DNA of 64,000 bases from Pseudomonas eucalypticola (GCF_013374995.1 NZ_CP056030.1:5426501-5490500), one strand, 5' to 3'. Shown: positions 50,016 through 60,383, counted from the first letter of the stretch. Numbers and translations are program-made. The notes: generated by a model from the letters alone, not told the origin.

Positions 50016-51116
50016 ATGCTGCTGAAGATTACCGCCACCCTGCTGCTCGCCCTTGTTGCCAGCGCCGCCCAAGCCGCGGACACGGTGCGCATCTACAACT
50101 GGTCGGAATACATCGCACCGGACACGTTGAAGCATTTTCAGGCCCAGACCGGCATCGTGCCGAGCTACTCGCTGTACGACAGCAACGAGGTGCTCAACGA
50201 CAAGCTGGTGGCACGCCACTCCGGCTATGACGTGGTGTTTCCGTCCACGCACTTCATGGCGCATCAGGTCCAGGGCAATCTGCTGATGGACCTGGACCGC
50301 AGCCAACTGCCCAATTGGGGCAACCTGAACCCGGTGCTGCTCAAGGTGCTGGAGGTCAACGACCCGGGCAACCGCCACGGTTTTCCTTACCTGTGGGGCA
50401 GCACGGGCATCGGCTACAACATCGACAAGGTCAAGGCGGCGCTGGGGCCCAACGCGCCGGTAGACTCCTGGGACCTGATCTTCAAGCCGGAAAACATCAG
50501 CAAGCTGAAAGCCTGCGGCGTCGCATTCGTCAATAGCGGGCCGGAACTGCTGCCCATCACCTTGAATTACCTGGGCCTGCCTCCTCACAGCACCAACCCC
50601 GACGACTACCTGAAAGCTCAAGCGCTGCTGATGAACATTCGGCCCTATGTGGCTTACTTCGATACTGCGCGGTACATCGACGACCTCACCCAGGGCAAGG
50701 TCTGCGTGGTGGTGGGCTACAACGGCGACGTGCTGCAGGCCCAGACCAACGCCCGCCAGGCCAACAACGGTGTGAACATCGCATACTCGGTCCCGAAGGA
50801 AGGCGCCCCGCTATGGTTCGACATGGTCGCCATGCCCGCCGATGCCCCCGACGCGAAGGCTGGCTATGCCTTCATGAACTACCTGCTGGAGCCCAAGGTA
50901 ATGGCGGGTATCAGCAACTACGTGCACTACGCCAACGCCAACGAAAAGGCCGATGCGTTGATCTCGCCGTCGTTGCGGGGCAACAGCCTGGTGTACCCGG
51001 ATGAAGACACCATGAGCCGCCTGTTCCCGCTGCAGGCAATGCCTGCGGCGATCGACAAGGTGCGGTTGCGGGTGTGGAACAAGGTGATGGCGGGTGAGCA
51101 GGCCGCGCAGAATTGA
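50016..51116 (+). CDS. PotF/SpuD-like polyamine-binding periplasmic protein (no transporter genes adjacent)
   Basis: A 366-aa cluster-D binding protein with signal peptide (ITATLLLALVASAAQAAD). PotF-type ligand residues are partly kept: Trp and Tyr of YNWSEYIAPD, Glu of GPELLPITL, Asp of GYNGDV and Asp of WFDMVAMP. The Trp of the E. coli PotF motif GWAGDV is Tyr here, and the Phe before FD is Trp. It is followed by catR, not by ABC permease or ATPase genes, so it is an orphan binder in this window. The start is the ATG at 50016; the frame upstream overlaps the oxidase gene. Confidence 0.85.
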   Translation: MLLKITATLLLALVASAAQAADTVRIYNWSEYIAPDTLKHFQAQTGIVPSYSLYDSNEVLNDKLVARHSGYDVVFPSTHFMAHQVQGNLLMDLDRSQLPNWGNLNPVLLKVLEVNDPGNRHGFPYLWGSTGIGYNIDKVKAALGPNAPVDSWDLIFKPENISKLKACGVAFVNSGPELLPITLNYLGLPPHSTNPDDYLKAQALLMNIRPYVAYFDTARYIDDLTQGKVCVVVGYNGDVLQAQTNARQANNGVNIAYSVPKEGAPLWFDMVAMPADAPDAKAGYAFMNYLLEPKVMAGISNYVHYANANEKADALISPSLRGNSLVYPDEDTMSRLFPLQAMPAAIDKVRLRVWNKVMAGEQAAQN

Positions 51117-51133
51117 TTTTCTGTCAAACGCGC

Positions 51134-52027
51134 TTACTCTGCGGCCGGTACACGCAGTTGACGGATCACCTCCAGGCAATACCCCACTGCTGGCGACACA
51201 TCCCCCACGCGCCGGCTGAGAATGATCGGTGACGTCGCATTGGCTTCCTGCAATGGGCTATAGCCGATGTCATCGCGGTGCAGGATCTGCACCGACTCCG
51301 GCACCAGTGTGATGCCAATCCCCGCCCCCACCAGGCCGATCGCGGTCTGCAGTTCGTTGGTCCACTGCGCTACCTTGATGCTCAGGCCGTGGGCGGAAAA
51401 CAGGGCCAGTACGTGGTCGGCGTAGCTAGGCCTGGGGTTGCCGGGGTAAAGCACGAACGGTTCGCTGGCGAGTTGCGCGAGGGAGGCCGTATGGCCCAGC
51501 AACGGGTGCCCGGCAGGCAGCACCGCGATCAAGCGGTCTTCGCGCAGAACCGTTTGCGTGATGGCTGGGTCATCGATGTGGATGCGGCCAAACCCCACGT
51601 CGATGCGCCCGGCTTTCAGCGCCTCGACCTGCTGCACCGTGGTCATCTCTGAGAGGCCCAATTCCAGCTCGATCTCGGCGTCGTCGCCACGCAGGCGGCG
51701 GATCATCTCAGGCAAGACGCCATAGAGCGTCGAGGGCGCGAAGCCGATGCCCATCCAGGTTTTCTTGCCCTGCCCGATGCGCCGTGTGTTGCCACACAGG
51801 CTGTCGAGTTGATGCAGCAAGGCATTGCTGTGTTCGAAGAAATAGCGTCCTGCTTCGGTCAGCCGTAGCGGGCGGGCACGCTCCAGCAAACTGACGCCCA
51901 GCTCGTCTTCCAACTGCTGGATCTGCCGGCTCAGGGGCGGCTGGGCAATGTGCAGGCGCTCTGCGGCGCGGGTGAAGTTCAACGTCTGGGCCAATACCTG
52001 AAAATAGCGCAGATGCCTGAGTTCCAT
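51134..52027 (-). CDS. catR: LysR-type activator of the catechol genes (CatR)
   Basis: A 297-aa LTTR. The winged helix-turn-helix is at residues 1-60 (ELRHLRYFQVLAQTLNFTR; AAERLHIAQPPLSRQI), then a cis,cis-muconate-binding domain with GIGFAPSTLYGVLPE and LYPGNPRPSYADHVL, which closely match CatR/BenM. It is divergent from catB with a 121-bp gap. I prefer the ATG at 52027 because GGAGG lies 5 nt upstream; the GTG two codons earlier overlaps that SD. Confidence 0.93.
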   Translation of the reverse strand: MELRHLRYFQVLAQTLNFTRAAERLHIAQPPLSRQIQQLEDELGVSLLERARPLRLTEAGRYFFEHSNALLHQLDSLCGNTRRIGQGKKTWMGIGFAPSTLYGVLPEMIRRLRGDDAEIELELGLSEMTTVQQVEALKAGRIDVGFGRIHIDDPAITQTVLREDRLIAVLPAGHPLLGHTASLAQLASEPFVLYPGNPRPSYADHVLALFSAHGLSIKVAQWTNELQTAIGLVGAGIGITLVPESVQILHRDDIGYSPLQEANATSPIILSRRVGDVSPAVGYCLEVIRQLRVPAAE

Positions 52028-52047
52028 GATCACCTCCGTTTCAGACG

Positions 52048-52062
52048 ATACCCTGAGGGTAT
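52048..52062. promoter_or_regulatory. CatR/BenM-type operator ATAC-N7-GTAT
   Basis: ATACCCTGAGGGTAT is a perfect dyad matching the known ATAC-N7-GTAT consensus of the CatR/CatM/BenM regulators. It is 20 bp from the catR start and 86 bp from catB, as expected for the recognition site of a divergent LTTR promoter. Confidence 0.85.
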
Positions 52063-52148
52063 AAAACCAGACTCATTCTATATTGGATTCAACGCGTGCG
52101 GCGGATCACTATCGGGTTATACAAGAACACAACCTGACGGGTATCGAA

Positions 52149-53297
52149 ATGAGTCATCCCATCATCGAGTCGCTGGAGACGATCATCGTCGACCTGCCGA
52201 CCATTCGCCCGCACAAACTGGCCATGCACACCATGCAAAACCAGACGCTGGTGTTGCTGCGCCTGCGCTGCAGCGACGGCGTGGAAGGCATTGGCGAGTC
52301 CACCACCATCGGTGGCCTGAGCTACGGCAACGAAAGCCCCGAAAGCATCAAGGTCAACATCGACGCCCATTTCGCACCTTTGCTCATCGGCCAGCCCGCC
52401 GACAACGTCAACGCCGCCATGCAGCGCATCGAACGTAGCGTGCGTGGCAACACCTTTGCCAAATCCGGTATCGAAAGCGCCTTGCTGGACGCTCAGGGCA
52501 AACGCCGTGGACTGGCCGTGAGCGAATTGCTGGGCGGGCGCCTGCGCGACAGCCTGCCAGTAGCCTGGACCCTGGCCAGTGGCGACACGGCGCGCGATAT
52601 CGCCGAAGCGGAAAAAATGCTCGATGTGCGCCGCCACCGCATCTTCAAATTGAAGATCGGTGCCGGCGAGGTCAACAAGGACCTGGCCCACGTGATCGCC
52701 ATCAAGAAAGCCGTGGGCGAGCGCGCCAGCGTGCGGGTGGACGTCAATCAGGCCTGGGACGAAGCAGTGGCCCTGCGGGCCTGCCGCATACTCGGTGACA
52801 ACGGCATCGACCTGGTCGAGCAGCCTATCTCGCGTTACAACGGCGTTGGCATGGCGCGGTTGAGTGCCAGCAGCCCGGTCCCGATCATGGCCGACGAAGC
52901 CATCGAATCAGTAGAAGATGCGTTCAACCTGGCCCGCATCGGCGCCGGTACCATTTTCGCCCTGAAAATCGCCAAGACCGGTGGCCCCCGCGCGGCGCTG
53001 CGGGCTGCCGCCATCGCCGACGCGGCGGGTATCGGCCTGTATGGCGGCACCATGCTCGAAGGCGGCATCGGTACCCTGGCCTCGGCGCAGGCCTTTGTCA
53101 CGTTGCCGAAAATGGCCTGGGACACCGAGCTGTTCGGCCCGTTGCTGCTGACCGAGGACATCCTCGCCAACCCGCCGGTTTACCGCGACTTTCACCTGCA
53201 TGTTCCCAACACCCCCGGCCTTGGGCTGGAATTGGATGAAGACCGCGTGGCCTTCTTCCGTCGTGACAAGACCACCACGGCTTACAGCCACAGCTAA
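52149..53297 (+). CDS. catB: Muconate cycloisomerase
   Basis: A 382-aa enolase-superfamily enzyme that lactonises cis,cis-muconate to muconolactone. The catalytic KxK is in RIFKLKIGAG, the metal ligands are in RVDVNQAWDE, LVEQPISRYN and MADEAIES, and the second lysine is in FALKIAKTGG. LPTIRPHKLAMHTMQ is the CatB N-terminal lid. Start ATG at 52149 has only a weak SD (ACGGGT). It heads catBCA. Confidence 0.95.
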   Translation: MSHPIIESLETIIVDLPTIRPHKLAMHTMQNQTLVLLRLRCSDGVEGIGESTTIGGLSYGNESPESIKVNIDAHFAPLLIGQPADNVNAAMQRIERSVRGNTFAKSGIESALLDAQGKRRGLAVSELLGGRLRDSLPVAWTLASGDTARDIAEAEKMLDVRRHRIFKLKIGAGEVNKDLAHVIAIKKAVGERASVRVDVNQAWDEAVALRACRILGDNGIDLVEQPISRYNGVGMARLSASSPVPIMADEAIESVEDAFNLARIGAGTIFALKIAKTGGPRAALRAAAIADAAGIGLYGGTMLEGGIGTLASAQAFVTLPKMAWDTELFGPLLLTEDILANPPVYRDFHLHVPNTPGLGLELDEDRVAFFRRDKTTTAYSHS

Positions 53298-53310
53298 GGA
53301 GAAGCCCGCC

Positions 53311-53601
53311 ATGCTGTTCCACGTGAAGATGACCGTGAACCTGCCCCCTGACATGGACCCGGCCAAGGCCACTGCCTTGAAGGCCGATGAGAAGGAACTC
53401 GCCCAGCGCCTGCAACGCGAAGGCAAATGGCGCCACCTGTGGCGGATCGCCGGGCTATACGCCAATTACAGCGTGTTCGACGTGAACAGTGTCCAGGAGC
53501 TGCACGACCTGCTGATGCAATTGCCGCTTTACCCCTACATGAAGATCGAACTGGATGCGATGTGCCGTCATCCTTCCTCGATTCACCAAGACGATCGCTG
53601 A
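53311..53601 (+). CDS. catC: Muconolactone delta-isomerase
   Basis: A 96-aa protein starting MLFHVKMTVNLPPDMDPAKA, the CatC signature; RLQREGKWRHLWRIAGLYAN and LPLYPYMKIEL complete the fold, which assembles as a decamer. It converts muconolactone to beta-ketoadipate enol-lactone. AAGGAG lies 9 nt upstream. It is 13 bp after catB and 52 bp before catA. Confidence 0.95.
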   Translation: MLFHVKMTVNLPPDMDPAKATALKADEKELAQRLQREGKWRHLWRIAGLYANYSVFDVNSVQELHDLLMQLPLYPYMKIELDAMCRHPSSIHQDDR

Positions 53602-53653
53602 AAAGACCTGAACCAACCGAATTGCCTAATAACTACAAGATGAGGCTACACCC

Positions 53654-54583
53654 ATGAATATCAAAATCTCGCAAACCGAATCGGTACAGCAGTTCTTCAA
53701 ACAAGCCACCGGGGCGTTCAACGATGCTGGCAACGCCAGGTCCAAAACCCTGATACACCGCATTGTCACCGACGCGGTGAAGATCATCGAAGAGCTGGAC
53801 GTCACGCCAGAAGAGTTCTGGAAGGCGGTCAACTACGTCAACGTGCTGGGTTCCCACCAGGAAGCCGGACTGCTGATGGCAGGCCTTGGCCTGGAGCATT
53901 ACATGGACCTGCAACTGGACGCCCAGGACGAGGCGGCCGGGCAACTGGGCGGTACGCCGCGCACCATCGAAGGCCCGCTGTACGTGGCCGGCGCGCCTCT
54001 GGTCCAACACCAGGCGCGCCTAGACGACGGCACCGACCCAGGCACCGTGCTGTTCATGCAGGGCCAGGTCACCGACACCGACGGCAAGCCGCTGGCGGGC
54101 GCCATCGTCGACGTCTGGCATGCCAATACAGGCGGTACCTACTCCTATTTCGACCCGTCCCAATCGGAGTTCAACCTGCGTCGCCGCATCGAGACAGATA
54201 GCGAGGGGCGCTATCGCTTCCGCAGCATCGTGCCCTCGGGCTATGGCGTGCCCCCTACCGGGCCAACCCAGCAACTGCTCGACGAACTGGGCCGCCATGG
54301 CCAACGCCCGGCGCACATCCATTTCTTCATCTCAGCGCCGGGTCACCGGCACCTGACCACCCAGATCAACCTGGCAGGTGATCCATACCTGTATGAAGAC
54401 TTCGCCCATGCCACCCGGGATGGGCTGATTGCAGAAATCCATTTCAGTAATGATCAGGCGCGCGCGCAGCAGCACGGCGTGACGGGCAAGTTTGCCGAAA
54501 TCGATTTTGACTTCACCTTGCAGCCAACCGAGAAACCCAAGGCAGACCAGCGCCCACCGCGAGTTCGCGCCCTGGAAGCCTGA
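53654..54583 (+). CDS. catA: Catechol 1,2-dioxygenase
   Basis: A 309-aa intradiol dioxygenase with an N-terminal helical dimerisation domain. The Fe(III) ligands are visible: Tyr in GGTYSYFD, Tyr in VPSGYGVP, and two His in RPAHIHFFIS. It opens catechol to cis,cis-muconate, the inducer of CatR. It closes catBCA; no ben genes are adjacent. Confidence 0.96.
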   Translation: MNIKISQTESVQQFFKQATGAFNDAGNARSKTLIHRIVTDAVKIIEELDVTPEEFWKAVNYVNVLGSHQEAGLLMAGLGLEHYMDLQLDAQDEAAGQLGGTPRTIEGPLYVAGAPLVQHQARLDDGTDPGTVLFMQGQVTDTDGKPLAGAIVDVWHANTGGTYSYFDPSQSEFNLRRRIETDSEGRYRFRSIVPSGYGVPPTGPTQQLLDELGRHGQRPAHIHFFISAPGHRHLTTQINLAGDPYLYEDFAHATRDGLIAEIHFSNDQARAQQHGVTGKFAEIDFDFTLQPTEKPKADQRPPRVRALEA

Positions 54584-54592
54584 GACCAGCCC

Positions 54593-54838
54593 GCGTCACA
54601 AACCCCGAGCAGCATCAGGTACACCGCATGTACCGCCGACGCGGCCAGGTCCGCTGCTACGCCGACCGCTGTAGCAGCGGACCTGGCCGCGTCATAAACA
54701 CCGCGCAGCATCAGGCACACCGCCTACACCGCCAACGCGGCCAGGTCCGCTGCTACGCCGACCGCTGTAGCAGCGGACCCGGCCGCGTCAAAAACACCGC
54801 GCAGCATCAGGTACACCGCCTACACCGCCGACGCGGCC
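54593..54838. repeat. Tandem 96-bp REPIN array
   Basis: A unit of 96 bp occurs about 2.6 times (unit starts at 54593, 54689 and 54785). Each unit holds a 23-bp REP in two orientations: GTAGCAGCGGACCTGGCCGC-type at 54671-54693 and 54767-54789, and its complement at 54638-54660 and 54734-54756. The last arm is cut after 54838. The same element occurs singly at 61865-61950. Confidence 0.88.
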
Positions 54839-54854
54839 TGGGAGCGGATACCCC

Positions 54855-54882
54855 AAAAAAAGGGCAACCCGTGGGCTGCCCT
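54855..54882 (-). terminator. Intrinsic terminator of prfC
   Basis: On the minus strand, AGGGCAGCCCACGGGTTGCCCT folds into a stem and is followed by seven T residues (54861-54855). It begins 10 bp after the prfC stop. Confidence 0.9.
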
Positions 54883-54891
54883 GCTTTCAAC

Positions 54892-56475
<1,584 letters not shown>

Positions 56476-56808
56476 GGGAAATCGCCTGCGAGGTGATTCA
56501 AAAAAGGGCGCAGATTATAGCTCAAACTCAACGCCCAGCTAAACCGTTGAGTCAATTAAGGGTGGCCAAATGCTGCCGCAGATGGGAACCTTTTAATACG
56601 TGGAGGCGTCCACTCCCCTGATATGACCGTTCGTCAGGGTGCCGAAACACTAGCAACAGCTGCCTGACGAGGCTGCGCTTATGGCACGCATCGGCCCTGT
56701 TTTCACAGCCCGCCGAACGTGCTGCTTCTCGCGAACCCACCGTTGACCGCCAGGAATGGCCGGTTGCCACTGACGGTGTGTGCGCCGACTGAAAAAAGGA
56801 GTCCGCCT
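56476..56808. promoter_or_regulatory. 333-bp gap upstream of the osmoprotectant operon
   Basis: It carries the prfC promoter (AT-rich, 56490-56560) and the promoter of the plus-strand ABC operon. GAACCT-N17-TCCACT at 56586-56614 resembles an AlgU/sigma-E promoter (GAACTT-N16/17-TCTGA), which would fit osmotic-stress control; the match is partial. A 7-bp inverted repeat CGTCAGG / CCTGACG spans 56632-56669. A 72-aa minus-strand frame here has no sign of being a gene. Confidence 0.35.
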
Positions 56809-57522
56809 GTGGCTATTCGCTATGGCAAAGGGCTAATGGGGTGCGCGGCCGTCGTCGTCATCCTGGCCCTGCTGGTCCACTGGATCGGCATCAGTACCAT
56901 CGAGCAGTACCGTGAAGATTTACTGTTTTACCTGCAAGCGCATCTGATACTGGTGGTGGCCTCCATGGCCGCGGCACTGGTGGTGGGGATTCCAGCGGGC
57001 ATTGCCCTCAGCCGACCGAACATGGTTGGCCGCGCCGAACGTTTCATGCAGATCTTCAACATCGGTAACACCGTCCCGCCCCTGGCCGTACTGGCCATCG
57101 CCCTGGGCATACTTGGCATCGGCAGCGGCCCGGCCATCTTTGCCCTGTTCCTCGCGTCACTGTTGCCCATCGTGCGCAACACCTACGAAGGCCTGAAAAA
57201 CGTTCAGGGCTCCCTCAAGGAAGCGGCCGTCGGCATCGGCATGACCCCGCGCCAAGTGCTGTTCCAGGTCGAGTTGCCCAACGCCGTGCCCATCATCATC
57301 GGTGGCGTGCGCGTGGCCCTGGCCATCAACGTCGGTACCGCCCCCCTGTCATTCCTGATTGGCGCCAACAGCCTGGGCAGCCTGATCTTCCCCGGCATCG
57401 CCCTGAACAATCAGCCGCAACTGCTGCTGGGCGCCGCGTGCACCGCGCTGCTGGCGCTGTTGCTCGACGGCCTGGTGTCGATGGCCAGCCGCCTATGGCT
57501 GGAACGTGGTCTGACTCGCTGA
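56809..57522 (+). CDS. Glycine betaine/choline-type ABC transporter permease (OpuCB/YehW-like)
   Basis: A 237-aa permease with about six helices (IVVASMAAALVVGIPAGIALS; EAA-like loop SLKEAAVGIGMTPRQVLFQVELPNA). It starts at GTG 56809, with AAAAAAGGAG 7 nt upstream; no ATG fits. It is the first gene of a permease-SBP-permease-ATPase operon for quaternary amines. Confidence 0.87.
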   Translation: MAIRYGKGLMGCAAVVVILALLVHWIGISTIEQYREDLLFYLQAHLILVVASMAAALVVGIPAGIALSRPNMVGRAERFMQIFNIGNTVPPLAVLAIALGILGIGSGPAIFALFLASLLPIVRNTYEGLKNVQGSLKEAAVGIGMTPRQVLFQVELPNAVPIIIGGVRVALAINVGTAPLSFLIGANSLGSLIFPGIALNNQPQLLLGAACTALLALLLDGLVSMASRLWLERGLTR

Positions 57523-57536
57523 GCGAAGGAACCTAC

Positions 57537-58451
57537 ATGAAAGTATCAAGCATGCTGCTGGGCCTGGCCCTGCTGTGCGCGGGCGTCACCAACGCCGCGG
57601 AAAAACCGGTGATCCGCCTAGGCGCCCGGGTGTTCACCGAACAGTCGGTGCTGGCTGCCATCACCGCGCAGTACCTCAACACCAAAGGCTACAACGTCCA
57701 GGTCACCAGTGGCCTGGGCAGCAACCTGGCGCGCAGTGCCCAGGAAACCAACCAGCTTGACATGGTGTGGGAATACACCGGCGTGTCGCTGGTGGCCTAC
57801 AACCACGTCAACGAGAAACTCGACAGCGCCGCCACCTACCAGCGGGTCAAGGAACTCGACGCGAAGAAAGGCCTGGTGTGGCTGGCCCCGTCCAAATTCA
57901 GCAACACCTATGCCCTGGCCCTGCCGGAAAAGATCGCCAAGGCCTACCCCCAGGTCAACACCATCACCCAGCTCAACCAGGTGCTGATGGATGAACCGAA
58001 CAAAGGCCACGTGCTGGCCCTGGACACCGAGTTCGCCAACCGCTCCGACGGGCTGGTGGGCCTGACCAAAACCTATGACCTGAAATTCACCCGCCCCGAC
58101 ATCCGCCAGATGGATGCCGGCCTGGTCTATACCGCGCTGCGCAATGGCCAGGTGTTCACGGGCCTGGTGTACACCACCGACGGGCGCCTGAACGCCTTCC
58201 ATCTCAAGCTGCTGGAAGACGACAAGCACTACTTCCCCGACTACACGGCCGCCCCCGTGGTGCGCCAGGACTTCCTCGACAAGCACCCGGACCTGGCCGC
58301 CGACCTCAAGCCGCTGGCCGAGCGGCTGGACGACGAAACCATGCGCCAGCTCAACGCCAAGGTCGACGTGGACCACCTGAGCCCGACGGTCGTGGCCGAC
58401 CAGTTCCTGCGCGACCACCCCGTGCCTGCCGCCGCGAAGGAGCAACCATGA
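57537..58451 (+). CDS. Quaternary-amine ABC transporter substrate-binding protein (OsmF/OpuCC-like)
   Basis: A 304-aa periplasmic protein (OpuAC/QAT family) with signal peptide (LGLALLCAGVTNAAEKP). LGARVFTEQSVLAAITAQYL and DMVWEYTGVSLVAYN are the family segments that build the aromatic cage for trimethylammonium groups. There is no lipobox Cys, so it is soluble. Substrate could be glycine betaine, choline or carnitine. Stop overlaps the next gene by 4 nt (ATGA). Confidence 0.87.
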   Translation: MKVSSMLLGLALLCAGVTNAAEKPVIRLGARVFTEQSVLAAITAQYLNTKGYNVQVTSGLGSNLARSAQETNQLDMVWEYTGVSLVAYNHVNEKLDSAATYQRVKELDAKKGLVWLAPSKFSNTYALALPEKIAKAYPQVNTITQLNQVLMDEPNKGHVLALDTEFANRSDGLVGLTKTYDLKFTRPDIRQMDAGLVYTALRNGQVFTGLVYTTDGRLNAFHLKLLEDDKHYFPDYTAAPVVRQDFLDKHPDLAADLKPLAERLDDETMRQLNAKVDVDHLSPTVVADQFLRDHPVPAAAKEQP

Positions 58452-59101
58452 ATTTTATCGATACCTTCTCTCTGCTGGACTGGTCGCAGGTGCTGCACCT
58501 GACCGGCCAGCACATCGCCCTGGTCGGCGTGGCCGTGAGCCTGGCCATTCTGGTGGGTGTGCCCCTGGGCATCCTCATGACCCGCTTCCCGGCCGCCGCC
58601 GGCGTCATGCAGGCCAGCGCCACGGTGCTGCTGACCATTCCGTCCATCGCCCTGTTCGGCCTGCTGCTGCCCTTCTATTCGAAGTTCGGCCAAGGGCTGG
58701 GGCCGTTGCCTGCCATCACCGCGGTGTTCCTCTACTCGTTGCTGCCGATCATGCGCAACACCTACCTGGCGCTGACCGGCGTGGAGCCTGGCATTCGTGA
58801 AGCCGCCCGCGGTATCGGCATGACCTTCGGCCAGCGCCTGCGCATGGTCGAACTGCCCATCGCCGTACCGGTGATCCTGGCGGGCGTGCGCACCGCCGTG
58901 GTCATGAACATCGGCGTCATGACCATTGCCGCCACCATCGGCGCCGGTGGCCTGGGCGTTCTCATCCTCACTTCCATCAGCCGCAGCGACATGTCGATGC
59001 TCATCGTCGGCGCCGTGCTGGTGAGCGTCCTGGCGATCATCGCCGACCTCGCCCTGCAATGGCTGCAACGCGCCCTGACTCCCAAAGGATTACTCAAATG
59101 A
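58448..59101 (+). CDS. Second permease of the quaternary-amine ABC transporter
   Basis: A 217-aa permease with SIALFGLLLPFYSKFGQGLGP and the EAA loop GIREAARGIGMTFGQRLRMVELPIA. It probably heterodimerises with the first permease. It overlaps the binding-protein gene by 4 nt and the ATPase gene by 4 nt. Confidence 0.88.
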   Translation: MNFIDTFSLLDWSQVLHLTGQHIALVGVAVSLAILVGVPLGILMTRFPAAAGVMQASATVLLTIPSIALFGLLLPFYSKFGQGLGPLPAITAVFLYSLLPIMRNTYLALTGVEPGIREAARGIGMTFGQRLRMVELPIAVPVILAGVRTAVVMNIGVMTIAATIGAGGLGVLILTSISRSDMSMLIVGAVLVSVLAIIADLALQWLQRALTPKGLLK

Positions 59102-60267
59102 TCGAACTTCAGAACCTGACCAAGACTTTCAACAGCAACGGCAAAGACGTCAAGGCCGTGGACTCCGTGAGCCTGACCGTCAACGAAGGCGAGATCTGCG
59201 TGTTCCTGGGCCCGTCGGGCTGCGGCAAGAGCACCACGCTGAAAATGATCAACCGCCTGATCATGCCCACCTCGGGCAAGGTGCTGATCAACGGCGAAGA
59301 CACCACGGACCTGGACGAAGTGACCCTGCGCCGCAACATCGGCTATGTGATCCAGCAGATCGGCCTGTTCCCCAACATGACCATCGAGGAAAACATCACC
59401 GTGGTGCCGCGCCTGCTGGGTTGGGACAAGCAGAAATGCCACGAACGCGCCCGCGAGCTGATGAGCATGATCAAGCTCGAACCCAAGCAGTACCTGCACC
59501 GCTACCCGCGCGAACTGTCGGGCGGCCAGCAACAGCGCATCGGCGTAATCCGCGCCCTGGCGGCCGATGCGCCCTTGTTGCTGATGGACGAACCGTTCGG
59601 TGCCGTGGACCCGATCAACCGCGAGATGATCCAGAACGAATTCTTCGAGATGCAGCGGGCGTTGAACAAGACCGTGATCATGGTCAGCCACGACATCGAC
59701 GAGGCCATCAAGCTGGGTGACAAGATCGCCATCTTCCGCGCCGGCAAACTGCTGCAGATCGACCACCCGGACACCCTGCTGGCGCACCCGGTGGATGATT
59801 TCGTCAGCAACTTCGTGGGCCAGGACAGCACCCTCAAGCGCCTGTTGCTGGTAAAAGCCGAGGACGCTGCCGACAACGCGCCGTCCGTCAGCCCGGAAAC
59901 CCCGGTGGCCGATGCCTTGGAGCTGATGGACGAGCACGATCGTCGCTACGTGGTCATGACCGATGCGCAGAACAAGGCCATGGGCTACGTGCGCCGCCGC
60001 GACCTGCACCGCCAGCAGGGCACCTGCCACGACTACCTGCGCCCGTTCAACGCCACCGCCGCCTACGACGAACACCTGCGCATCCTGCTGTCGCGCATGT
60101 ACGAGTTCAACCGCGCCTGGTTGCCGGTGCTGGACGCGGAGAATGTGTTCCTGGGTGAGGTGACCCAGGAGTCCATCGCCGCGTACCTGAGTTCGGGCCG
60201 CTCGCGGGGCATGAAGACCAACATCGTCTCCCCGGCCGAATTGGTCGAGCAGACCACCGTCGCATGA
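59098..60267 (+). CDS. Quaternary-amine ABC transporter ATPase with C-terminal CBS domains
   Basis: A 389-aa ProV/OpuCA-type ATPase. Walker A GPSGCGKST, signature LSGGQQQRIGVIRA and Walker B LLLMDEPFGAVDP are intact. Residues ~265-375 form a CBS pair (TPVADALELMDEHDRRYVVM; LRILLSRMYEFNRAWLPVLD), which in OpuA senses ionic strength or nucleotides. It ends the operon; a hairpin with six T residues follows at 60358-60382. Confidence 0.9.
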   Translation: MIELQNLTKTFNSNGKDVKAVDSVSLTVNEGEICVFLGPSGCGKSTTLKMINRLIMPTSGKVLINGEDTTDLDEVTLRRNIGYVIQQIGLFPNMTIEENITVVPRLLGWDKQKCHERARELMSMIKLEPKQYLHRYPRELSGGQQQRIGVIRALAADAPLLLMDEPFGAVDPINREMIQNEFFEMQRALNKTVIMVSHDIDEAIKLGDKIAIFRAGKLLQIDHPDTLLAHPVDDFVSNFVGQDSTLKRLLLVKAEDAADNAPSVSPETPVADALELMDEHDRRYVVMTDAQNKAMGYVRRRDLHRQQGTCHDYLRPFNATAAYDEHLRILLSRMYEFNRAWLPVLDAENVFLGEVTQESIAAYLSSGRSRGMKTNIVSPAELVEQTTVA

Positions 60268-60357
60268 GCCTGTCGGTCGTGCGCGAACCAGGTGGGGGGA
60301 ACATCAGCCTGTCATGCAGGTCGGTTATCAAGGGTGTACCCAAGGCTCAGCGACGAA

Positions 60358-60382
60358 CGCGTGTAAAAACGCGACATTTTTT
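60358..60382 (+). terminator. Probable terminator of the osmoprotectant operon
   Basis: CGCGT and ACGCG pair around GTAAAA, followed by ACA and six T residues (60377-60382). The stem is short, so efficiency is uncertain. Confidence 0.5.
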
Positions 60383-60383
60383 G

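Larger units (their letters stand above)
54584..54891. other. 308-bp gap between catA and prfC
   Basis: It holds the tandem REPIN array (54593-54838) and the prfC terminator (54855-54882). No coding region is credible here: small frames arise from the repeat. The catBCA operon has no other visible terminator. Confidence 0.7.

Noticed and set aside
54628-54890. ORFs through the repeat array after catA
   Set aside because: The peptide is simply the translated 96-bp repeat, running on as an antisense frame into prfC.
56552-56770. 72-aa minus-strand ORF between prfC and the osmoprotectant operon
   Set aside because: No ribosome site, no recognisable pattern, and it lies in a likely promoter region.
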